Shown: positions 1 to 5,962 of the stretch, in pieces
Numbering within the stretch: position 1 is the first letter of the stretch
How the letters are laid out: each line of letters starts with the position of its first letter
From: Clostridia bacterium
GTDB taxonomy: Bacteria; Bacillota; Clostridia; Oscillospirales; CAG-382
DNA: 6,286 nt
NCBI GenBank assembly: GCA_017613815.1
Contig: JAGADB010000053.1
Location: 1-6,286, forward strand
Direction of reading: 5' to 3'
Position numbers and translations under genes: made by a program
Notes under the pieces: generated by a model
The model's database searches: none
The model's input: the letters and a program-made list of their open reading frames with translations, nothing else
What the model was told of the DNA's origin: nothing

Positions 1-410
1 GCGATAAACTGATAGGGAAACAGAAATGCGCCGACCAAAAGATAAAGGAAATTGTCGAAAAATATAATCTAAAAATTTTCGACGTAAATCAGGGATATGC
101 AAAATGCAATATCTGCATAGTCGACGGTAATTCGATAATAACAGAGGATAAAGGTATATATAAAGAATGTACGCTCGTGGGAATGGACGTTTTGCTGCTT
201 GAAAATTATGAAGTAAACCTTGAGGGATATAAAAACGGATTTATCGGCGGCGCATCGGGACTTTATAATAAAACTTTATATTTCTGCGGCAATATACAAG
301 CCCACGGTGAATATGAAAAAATATATAATTTTTGTTCTTCAAAGGGAATAAGCGTCGTTTCGCTGTCCGATGAGCCGCTTTGCGACTGCGGCAGCCTCAT
401 GTTCCTGTAG
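1..410 (+). CDS. DUF6873-like protein, predicted GME fold (5' partial)
   Basis: The frame is open from the left edge (first whole codon at base 3) to the TAG at 408-410, giving 135 residues of the C-terminal part. A GTG at 177 is internal, because clearly conserved-looking sequence precedes it. The pattern resembles the uncharacterised DUF6873 family of Clostridia, assigned to the guanidino-group modifying enzyme (GME) fold. Matching elements are QGYAKCNICIVD (residues 30-41), IITEDKGI (45-52), GFIGGASGL (79-87), LYFCGNIQAH (92-101) and SDEPLCDCGS (122-131). H101 and the C127/C129 pair stand where a GME enzyme might have catalytic residues, but the family has no reaction that I know of, so no function is claimed. 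No signal peptide or membrane segment is visible in this part. It may be transcribed together with the downstream thioesterase gene, 78 bases away. Family assignment is from remembered pattern only. Confidence 0.66.
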   Translation, partial: DKLIGKQKCADQKIKEIVEKYNLKIFDVNQGYAKCNICIVDGNSIITEDKGIYKECTLVGMDVLLLENYEVNLEGYKNGFIGGASGLYNKTLYFCGNIQAHGEYEKIYNFCSSKGISVVSLSDEPLCDCGSLMFL

Positions 411-426
411 GGAAATATATATATCT

Positions 427-456
427 AATTATATAAAATAAGAATTTTATATAATT
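427..456. repeat. Perfect 13-bp A/T-only inverted repeat with 4-nt loop
   Basis: The left arm AATTATATAAAAT (427-439) is the exact reverse complement of the right arm ATTTTATATAATT (444-456), separated by AAGA (440-443). It lies 16 bases after the stop of the DUF6873-like gene and 32 bases before the thioesterase start. It has no G or C in the stem and no T-run after it, so it is a poor intrinsic terminator. An operator or an mRNA 5'-end hairpin is more plausible. The right arm contains TATAAT (450-455), but no good -35 box lies 16-18 bases upstream. Background A/T richness makes such palindromes more likely, but 13 perfect pairs is long. Confidence 0.75.
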
Positions 457-488
457 CAGGGGATTATAAAAAGGGAGAAATTGCAAAA

Positions 489-1214
489 ATGGCAAGCGTT
501 ACAGTCAAAAAGGTCGAAAATTACGACGTATACGAAAACGAGCATATAAAGCTTTCCGCTCTTTTCAAGTTCTTTCAGCAAGCTGCTGAAAAAGATCTTG
601 ACTCTTTCGGCATTACATATAATCTCATGAGACAAAATAATTTTATATTCGTTCTCACAAATATTACGGTAGATTTTTTTGACAATATAAAATTCAATGA
701 TGAAATTGAAATACGCACTTATCCCAGATGCGTCAAAGGAGTTTTTTATATAAGAGATTTCGACGTTTACGTAAATTCAAAAAGATGCGCTTATGCTTCG
801 TCTTACTGGACGCTTATAAACTTTGAAACCCGTCATATTCTCCGGCCTTCCGTTCTCGATTCCCTCGGAGAAATTACCCCGTCCGACATTGATACGTTTC
901 CTATAACTGCTTCACGCTATAAGGATTTCCCTAACGCAAAAAGAACAGACGTTCGAAAAGCGTACTATTCCTCTCTCGACCACAATTTACATATGAATAA
1001 TACGTTTTATCCCGATATTTTTGCCGATTATTTCTACGGTGAAATCAAGGATTTATGCGGAAAATCACTTACTTTAACGTATCTTTCGGAGATAAAAAAC
1101 GGTGAAATATTCGAAATTTTAACCGGTTCCGATGATGATAGGTTTTATCTTTCGGCGAAAACCGATGATGAAAACAAGGTTTGTTTTACAGCGCTGCTTG
1201 AAAATATAAAATAA
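489..1214 (+). CDS. Acyl-ACP thioesterase (FatA/TesA-type double hotdog)
   Basis: Predicted cytoplasmic enzyme of 241 residues that hydrolyses the thioester between a fatty acyl chain and acyl carrier protein, releasing free fatty acid. Two hotdog repeats are expected in this family (PF01643). The N-terminal one runs from about residue 5 to 125, with the long helix region LSALFKFFQQAAEKDL (22-37) and YASSYWTLIN (102-111). The C-terminal one (about 150-241) carries the catalytic signature D164-x-N166-x-H168-x-N170-N171, equivalent to the DxNxHxNN of plant FatA/FatB. E201, 33 residues beyond the His, is a good candidate for the acidic active-site residue, by spacing with the plant enzymes. Length fits bacterial members. 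The start ATG is supported by AGGGAG (472-477), 11 bases upstream. Chain-length specificity cannot be read from the sequence. The next gene follows after 32 bases and is probably co-transcribed. Confidence 0.87.
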   Translation: MASVTVKKVENYDVYENEHIKLSALFKFFQQAAEKDLDSFGITYNLMRQNNFIFVLTNITVDFFDNIKFNDEIEIRTYPRCVKGVFYIRDFDVYVNSKRCAYASSYWTLINFETRHILRPSVLDSLGEITPSDIDTFPITASRYKDFPNAKRTDVRKAYYSSLDHNLHMNNTFYPDIFADYFYGEIKDLCGKSLTLTYLSEIKNGEIFEILTGSDDDRFYLSAKTDDENKVCFTALLENIK

Positions 1215-1246
1215 CGAAAAATACATTATTCAGGAGGTAAAAATTC

Positions 1247-2602
1247 ATGAAAAGAAAGGCTTTATCCGTAATCATTGCACTTTTGCTTGCATTTACTCTT
1301 TTTTCCGTCGTTTCTTACGCGCAGAACGTCGATCTTTCGGTAACCGTACGCGATTTCAACGCTGACGGCGTACTGTTTGAGGGCAACATAACAACCGTCG
1401 AAGGACTTGTTATGGATATTCTCGGCGAAGACAAAAAGCCCGTATACAATTTACCTGCGTGGCGTGAAAGCTTCGGCGAAGATATTACTCTTGACAACCT
1501 GAAAGCCTTCTTTAACGACGTTCCCGGAGTCAATATGACGACGACAAAAACGCTCACTCTTCGTCCTTGTCAGGAAGACGAATATGAAGGATATTGGGAA
1601 ATCGATTCGAGCATTGACGAAAACGGCGATTATCTTGACGGCTACTTCCCTATCGACAACGAACTTTTCGGAAATTTATATACTCTCGGCGAAGAAACGT
1701 ATGACGACGGCCACAACTATCATTTTTCGGTTGAAATACATACAAAATTCAAATACGTTAAGAACGGACAGTTCCTTTTTTCCGGCGATGACGACGTATG
1801 GGTATTCTTCAACAATATGCTTGTAATCGACCTCGGCGGCGTTCACGGTGAAGAAAGCGCCGAAATATCACTTGACGAAATTGCGCCGGCACTCGGTATA
1901 AACGTCGGAGATATTGTCGACTTTGATATGTTCTATATGGAGCGCCATACTTCGGGCTCGAATATGAAAATACTCACAAACTTTGATTTTCTAAATCTGC
2001 AGGCGTCTGACTGGGCGCAGGCTGAACTTGCCGAGGCGGACAAACTCGGACTTATCCCCGCAAGTCTTTTAACAGCCGACCTTACTCAGCCGATTACACG
2101 CGCAGAATTTGCGGCTGTATCCGTAAGAGCGTATGAAGCCCTTTCGGGAGAAAAAGCGGTTCCCGCCGCAAGCAATCCTTTTACAGACACAAACGATTCC
2201 GAAATATTGAAGGCTTACAATCTCGGTATCACGACCGGCACGAGCGCAACGACGTTTGAGCCTGATCTGCTTCTTAACAGAGAGCAGGCTGCTACTATGC
2301 TTGCAAGAGTCTTTAAGAAAGTTATGATTGTCGGCTGGGAAATAAGCAGAGACGCGGAATATGCTGATTTATTCATCGGACAGTTCGTAATGCCGGAACC
2401 TTTTGCCGATGACGAATACATTTCCGACTGGGCAAAGCCGAGCGTTTACTTTATGGCGGCAAACGGCATAATTAACGGTATCGGCGATAACCTATTTGCT
2501 CCCAAAGCTACAACAGACGCAGAGGCCGCAATCGGTTACGCTCAGGCAACCCGCGAGCAGGCTCTCGCCATTGCTACGAGAATGGTAAAGAAATTCAGAT
2601 AA
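1247..2602 (+). CDS. Secreted fibro-slime domain protein with three SLH repeats
   Basis: A 451-residue exported protein likely displayed on the cell surface. A Sec signal peptide is clear: KRK at 2-4, a hydrophobic core at about 6-22, and probable cleavage after SYA (23-25). Residues about 28-250 match the fibro-slime domain (TIGR02148 type, related to PA14): opening VTVRDF (32-37), the Asp-rich loop SGDDDVWVF (179-187) and DLGGVHG (195-201). Residues about 253-451 hold three S-layer homology repeats, marked by ITRAEFAAV (283-291), LNREQAATML (343-352) and ATREQALAI (434-442), which in Firmicutes bind secondary cell-wall polymers. The fibro-slime domain is associated with adhesion, so a wall-anchored adhesin or matrix protein is inferred; the ligand is unknown. 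No hydrolase domain is present. A strong AGGAGGT site (1232-1238) lies 8 bases before the ATG. The gene ends 18 bases before a terminator. Confidence 0.9.
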   Translation: MKRKALSVIIALLLAFTLFSVVSYAQNVDLSVTVRDFNADGVLFEGNITTVEGLVMDILGEDKKPVYNLPAWRESFGEDITLDNLKAFFNDVPGVNMTTTKTLTLRPCQEDEYEGYWEIDSSIDENGDYLDGYFPIDNELFGNLYTLGEETYDDGHNYHFSVEIHTKFKYVKNGQFLFSGDDDVWVFFNNMLVIDLGGVHGEESAEISLDEIAPALGINVGDIVDFDMFYMERHTSGSNMKILTNFDFLNLQASDWAQAELAEADKLGLIPASLLTADLTQPITRAEFAAVSVRAYEALSGEKAVPAASNPFTDTNDSEILKAYNLGITTGTSATTFEPDLLLNREQAATMLARVFKKVMIVGWEISRDAEYADLFIGQFVMPEPFADDEYISDWAKPSVYFMAANGIINGIGDNLFAPKATTDAEAAIGYAQATREQALAIATRMVKKFR

Positions 2603-2620
2603 TAAATAATTAATACTTCG

Positions 2621-2653
2621 AAAGAGCAAGGTCAAACGCCTTGCTCTTTTTAT
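2621..2653 (+). terminator. Rho-independent terminator after the SLH protein gene
   Basis: AAAGAGCAAGG (2621-2631) pairs perfectly with CCTTGCTCTTT (2639-2649) around a 7-nt loop, and the stem runs into a run of five T (2647-2651). It sits 18 bases after the stop codon and before the pheA promoter, so it separates the surface-protein unit from the aromatic operon. On the other strand the A-run before the stem (2654 onward has TATCGAAAAAAG) could offer some bidirectional function, but no gene converges here. Confidence 0.93.
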
Positions 2654-2671
2654 ATCGAAAAAAGAATTTAA

Positions 2672-2700
2672 TTGACAGTAATGTAAATAAATGCTATAAT
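2672..2700 (+). promoter_or_regulatory. Consensus extended -10 sigma-A promoter for the pheA-aro operon
   Basis: TTGACA (2672-2677) and TATAAT (2695-2700) are both exact consensus hexamers separated by exactly 17 bases. TGC at 2692-2694 supplies an extended -10 TGn. Transcription should start near 2706-2708, giving a leader of roughly 35 nt before the pheA ATG at 2742. The region around the predicted start holds the 10-bp palindrome ATATTAATAT (2704-2713), which could be an operator or just A/T-rich sequence. There is no room for a T-box or a leader-peptide attenuator. Confidence 0.92.
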
Positions 2701-2741
2701 ATTATATTAATATTAAAATAAATAATATTCAGGAGTAAAAA

Positions 2742-3818
2742 ATGGAATCTTTGAATGAAATCCGCGTGGTAATAGACAAAATCGACAATGATATGGCAAA
2801 GCTTTTTAAAGAGCGTATGGATGCCGTTAAAATGGTTGCCGAGTATAAAAAAGAACACGGCATCCCGATTGAAGACAAAGAGCGGGAAAATGCGATGATA
2901 CTTAAAAATACCGAAAAGCAGCCGTTTGATATTCAGCCGTATTATAAGGAGTTCTTAAAAAGCATGCTTTCGGAATCGAAGTCGTATCAGAGCCTGCTTT
3001 GCAGTAATATGACGGTTTCTTATTCCGGCGTTGAGGGCGCGTTTGCATATATTGCCGCAAAACGCATTTTCCCGACGGCGAAAACGATTTCGTGTCCCGA
3101 TTTTGAGACTGCTTACAATATGGTCGTTACCGGCAAGAGCAACTGCGCCGTACTTCCGATTGAAAACAGTTTTGCGGGCGACGTCGAGCAGGTTATGGAC
3201 CTTGCGTATTTCGGAGAACTCTCTGTTTCGGGAATTTTCGACCTGCCGCTCAGCCACTGTCTGCTTGCAAATCCGGGAACGAAAATCGAGGATATAAAAG
3301 CGGTACAAAGTCATCCGCAGGCGCTTTCGCAATGTATGCCGTATCTCAAAAAGCACGGCTGGAATCTTATACAGGCGTCTAACACGGCGATTGCCGCAAA
3401 GGACGTTGCCCAAAGCAGAAGACGCGATTTAGCCGTTGTCGCGTCAAAAGAAACGGCGGAGCTTTACGGACTTCAAGTTCTCGAATCCGAAATAAACGAG
3501 CAGAAGACAAATACCACGAGATTTGCGGTATTTACAAGAGAACCGGTTTCGGTTGACCCGTCTGACAACCATTTCGTTCTTATGTTCAAGGTTAAAAACG
3601 AACCCGGCTCGCTCGGAAACGCAATATACATAATAAGCAAATACAATTACAACCTGATGAGCCTTAAAAGCCATCCTTCCGGTGAAGACAACTGGGCATA
3701 CTACTTCTATTCCGAAGGCGAAGGAAATCTCGCAACGGAAAGCGGTAAAAAGATGCTGGAAGAATTAAAAGCCGTCTGCAACAACGTGCGTATCGTCGGA
3801 AGCTTCGGCAAAGAATAA
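2742..3818 (+). CDS. pheA: Bifunctional chorismate mutase / prephenate dehydratase
   Basis: Converts chorismate to prephenate and then to phenylpyruvate, the committed route to phenylalanine; cytoplasmic. The 358 residues hold three domains. The AroQ chorismate mutase (about 1-85) keeps the E. coli active-site set at matching spacing: R8, R25, K36, D45, R48, E49, and S79/Q83. Prephenate dehydratase (about 91-265) shows VLPIENSFAGDV (137-148), QSHPQALSQC (189-198) and the catalytic-site NTTRF (257-261). The C-terminal ACT domain (about 277-356) should bind phenylalanine for feedback inhibition. Its motifs are GSLG (289-292), matching GALV, and KSHP (309-312), matching ESRP, with His replacing the usual Arg. 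Length is typical for clostridial fused PheA. AGGAG (2731-2735) lies 6 bases before the ATG. It is the first gene of the operon, directly behind the consensus promoter, and aroB follows after 18 bases. Confidence 0.96.
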   Translation: MESLNEIRVVIDKIDNDMAKLFKERMDAVKMVAEYKKEHGIPIEDKERENAMILKNTEKQPFDIQPYYKEFLKSMLSESKSYQSLLCSNMTVSYSGVEGAFAYIAAKRIFPTAKTISCPDFETAYNMVVTGKSNCAVLPIENSFAGDVEQVMDLAYFGELSVSGIFDLPLSHCLLANPGTKIEDIKAVQSHPQALSQCMPYLKKHGWNLIQASNTAIAAKDVAQSRRRDLAVVASKETAELYGLQVLESEINEQKTNTTRFAVFTREPVSVDPSDNHFVLMFKVKNEPGSLGNAIYIISKYNYNLMSLKSHPSGEDNWAYYFYSEGEGNLATESGKKMLEELKAVCNNVRIVGSFGKE

Positions 3819-3836
3819 TAATTAAAGGAGCATATT

Positions 3837-4859
3837 ATGCCTCAACTACTTATGAATCTCGGCGAAAACAGTTACGATATTGTTATAGAAAAAGGCGCTC
3901 TGAACAGAATTGCAGAGCTTATTCCGCTTAACAGAAAGGTTCTTGTCGTTACCGACAGAGGCGTTCCCGCCGAATATTCAAAGAAAATCCTTTCAAAATG
4001 CGCGTATCCTTTTTTGATAAAGCTTAAACCCGGCGAAGAGAGCAAATCTCCGAAAAAATATCTTTATATCTTAAAAAAGATGATAGAATTCGGATTTGAC
4101 AGACACGACTGCGTTGTGGCGGTGGGCGGCGGCGTTATAGGCGACCTTGCCGGCTTTGCGGCGGCAACTTATATGAGAGGGATAGATTTTTACAACGTCC
4201 CCACTACCCTGCTTTCCCAGGTCGATTCCTCCGTCGGCGGAAAAACCGCAATAGATTTTGAAGGATACAAAAATATCGTCGGCTCTTTTTATCAGCCGAA
4301 AAAGGTAATAATCGACCCCGACGTGCTGAAAACCCTTGAAAAAAGGCAGTTCGCGTGCGGTATGGCGGAAATTATAAAGATGTTCGCCACGTATGACAGG
4401 GATTCTTTCGACAAATTATATTCAAATAAGAAAATGCCTGTTGAAGAGCTTATTGAACGTGCGCTCAAAGTTAAAATCGACGTCGTTTCAAAGGATGAAA
4501 AGGAATCGGGACTCAGAAGAGTGCTTAATTTCGGACACACCGTCGGACATGCTATAGAAAGCGTAAGCGCTTGTACCTCTTCCCCGCTTCTCCACGGCGA
4601 ATGCGTTGCCGTCGGAATGCTCTGCATGTCGGGAGGAGACGCAAAAAAGCAGATTAAAACCCTTCTTGAAAGGTATAATCTTCCCACGTCGTACAAATGC
4701 TCAAAAGAGAGCCTTGTAAGCGTGCTTGCGCATGACAAAAAGTCGAAAAAAGACACCGTTTCGGTAGTTAAAGTAAATAAAATCGGCAGTTTTGAAATAA
4801 TAGAAGAAACCCATAATAAAATAATATCCGACTGTAAAGGAGTGTTGACGCTGTTATGA
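3837..4859 (+). CDS. aroB: 3-dehydroquinate synthase
   Basis: Catalyses the second step of the shikimate pathway, cyclising DAHP to 3-dehydroquinate with NAD and a divalent metal, normally zinc. The 340 residues are typical of a short bacterial AroB. The N-terminal nucleotide-binding half has VVTDRG (37-42), the glycine-rich GGGVIGDLAGF (97-107) and PTTLLSQVDSSVGGKTAID (122-140). The metal site is complete by family alignment: E178 in MAEIIK, H234 in NFGHTVGHAIE (231-241) and H253 in LLHGECV. H238 is the conserved second His of the HTxGH motif, and K301 sits in the conserved HDKK. AAAGGAG (3824-3830) is 6 bases before the ATG. The last four bases, ATGA, overlap the aroC start, implying translational coupling. 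DAHP synthase is not in the window. Confidence 0.96.
   Translation: MPQLLMNLGENSYDIVIEKGALNRIAELIPLNRKVLVVTDRGVPAEYSKKILSKCAYPFLIKLKPGEESKSPKKYLYILKKMIEFGFDRHDCVVAVGGGVIGDLAGFAAATYMRGIDFYNVPTTLLSQVDSSVGGKTAIDFEGYKNIVGSFYQPKKVIIDPDVLKTLEKRQFACGMAEIIKMFATYDRDSFDKLYSNKKMPVEELIERALKVKIDVVSKDEKESGLRRVLNFGHTVGHAIESVSACTSSPLLHGECVAVGMLCMSGGDAKKQIKTLLERYNLPTSYKCSKESLVSVLAHDKKSKKDTVSVVKVNKIGSFEIIEETHNKIISDCKGVLTLL
4836..4858 (+). promoter_or_regulatory. aroC ribosome binding site inside aroB, with ATGA overlap
   Basis: AAAGGAG (4836-4842) lies within the aroB coding region, 13 bases upstream of the aroC ATG (4856-4858), which overlaps the aroB TGA (4857-4859). The spacing is longer than the 5-9 bases seen for the other operon genes. 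No ATG, GTG or TTG in the aroC frame lies between the site and the chosen ATG, so the start stands. The overlap suggests that ribosomes finishing aroB re-initiate on aroC, which could offset the poor spacing. Confidence 0.7.
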
Positions 4860-5947
4860 AAAATACGTTCGGCAATTCTTTAACCGTAACGCTTTTCGGT
4901 GAAAGCCACGGACCCTGCATCGGCGCTATAATAGACGGACTTGCGCCGGGAATAAAAATAGACGAACGGTTTATTGCGGAAAAGCTCTCAAAAAGGCGTC
5001 CCAAGGACGAAACCGCTACTTCCCGCAGAGAGCCTGACCTCTTTGAAATCAAAAGCGGCGTATTTAACGGCTTTACAACCGGCACGCCTTTGTGCATTAT
5101 TATTCCGAATACCGATACTATCAGCAAAAACTATGAGGATCTCTACGGAAAAGCACGCCCGGGACATGCTGATTACACGGCGTTCTGCAAATATCACGGA
5201 TTTGAAGATCCGCGCGGCGGCGGACATTTCAGCGGAAGAATTACGGCGTCCCTCGTTGCCGCGGGAGCGATAGTTTCTTATGCTCTGCAAAACAAAGGTA
5301 TTTATATCGGCACGCACGTTAAAAAATGCGCAGGTTTTTGCGATTCCGACTTCTCGGACGACTTGAAAAAGGATATAAACTTACTTTTATCGAAGGACTT
5401 CCCCGTTCTTTCGGATGAAAAATACGGAAAAATGAAAGAAGCGGTTTTGAACGCAAAAAACGAAAACGACAGCGTCGGCGGCATAATTGAAACGGCAGTT
5501 TACGGCATGCCGAAAGGCGTCGGCGAGCCGTGGTTCGACACTCTCGAGGGAACGCTTTCTCACGCGCTTTTTTCGGTACCCGCAATTAAAGGCGTTGAGT
5601 TCGGTCTGGGCTTTGGCTTTGCAGAAAAACGCGCAAGCGAAGCAAACGACGGACTTTTCATCGAAAACGGCGAAGTTTTCACAAAAACTAACAACAACGG
5701 CGGTATAAACGGCGGTATAACAAACGGTATGCCGATAATATTCAGGTGCGCCGTAAAGCCGACTCCGTCGATAGCAAAAGTTCAGGACACAGTCGACTAT
5801 AAAAACAACGAAAACACGTTTATTGAAATTCACGGCAGACACGACCCGTGCATCGCTTTCCGCGCCTGCCCTGTTATCGACGCGGTTTGCGCGCTTGCAC
5901 TTGCCGATCTGCTCGTATTGCGCTTTGGAACGGACTATTTGGCTTAA
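4856..5947 (+). CDS. aroC: Chorismate synthase
   Basis: Catalyses the last step of the common aromatic pathway, the 1,4-elimination of phosphate from EPSP to give chorismate, using reduced FMN that is not consumed. The 363 residues fit the family. Visible motifs are FGESHG (14-19, with H18), the arginine-rich segment KRRPKDETATSRREPD (46-61), RPGHADYT (101-108, with H104), GGGHFSGRITA (121-131), the NNNGGINGGITNG stretch (279-291) and RHDPCIAFRA (328-337). H18 and H104 correspond to the two invariant catalytic histidines. The GGGHFSGR version of the central signature, where many bacteria have GGGRSSAR, is a form I associate with Clostridia. The start overlaps the aroB stop by ATGA. The product is the substrate for PheA, encoded two genes upstream. 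Confidence 0.96.
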   Translation: MKNTFGNSLTVTLFGESHGPCIGAIIDGLAPGIKIDERFIAEKLSKRRPKDETATSRREPDLFEIKSGVFNGFTTGTPLCIIIPNTDTISKNYEDLYGKARPGHADYTAFCKYHGFEDPRGGGHFSGRITASLVAAGAIVSYALQNKGIYIGTHVKKCAGFCDSDFSDDLKKDINLLLSKDFPVLSDEKYGKMKEAVLNAKNENDSVGGIIETAVYGMPKGVGEPWFDTLEGTLSHALFSVPAIKGVEFGLGFGFAEKRASEANDGLFIENGEVFTKTNNNGGINGGITNGMPIIFRCAVKPTPSIAKVQDTVDYKNNENTFIEIHGRHDPCIAFRACPVIDAVCALALADLLVLRFGTDYLA

Positions 5948-5962
5948 TTCAGAGGTGTAAAT

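Noticed and set aside
177..410. Treating the GTG at 177 as the start of a 77-residue gene
   Set aside because: The same frame is open to the left edge and the preceding residues continue the family-like pattern, so this is the 3' end of a longer gene.
450..455. TATAAT as the -10 box of a promoter for the thioesterase gene
   Set aside because: No -35-like hexamer lies 16-18 bases upstream and there is no TG extension. A promoter cannot be excluded in this A/T-rich gap but is not supported.
2698..2729. Inverted repeat AATATTAT / ATAATATT flanking the pheA transcription start
   Set aside because: The arms are short and made only of A and T in a region that is nearly all A/T, so they are expected by chance.
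2955..3413. Antisense open frame of 152 codons within pheA
   Set aside because: It is a shadow of the well-supported PheA frame, Arg-rich and without a domain or separate promoter.
4292..4756. Antisense open frame of 154 codons within aroB
   Set aside because: It overlaps the metal-binding core of AroB on the other strand. It is Ser-rich with no recognisable family, so it is taken as a codon-usage artefact.
4976..5029. Apparent variation in the AroC arginine-rich and GGGHFSGR motifs suggesting a divergent enzyme
   Set aside because: All catalytic histidines, arginines and the RHDPCI motif are present, and these variants fit the clostridial form of the enzyme as I know it.
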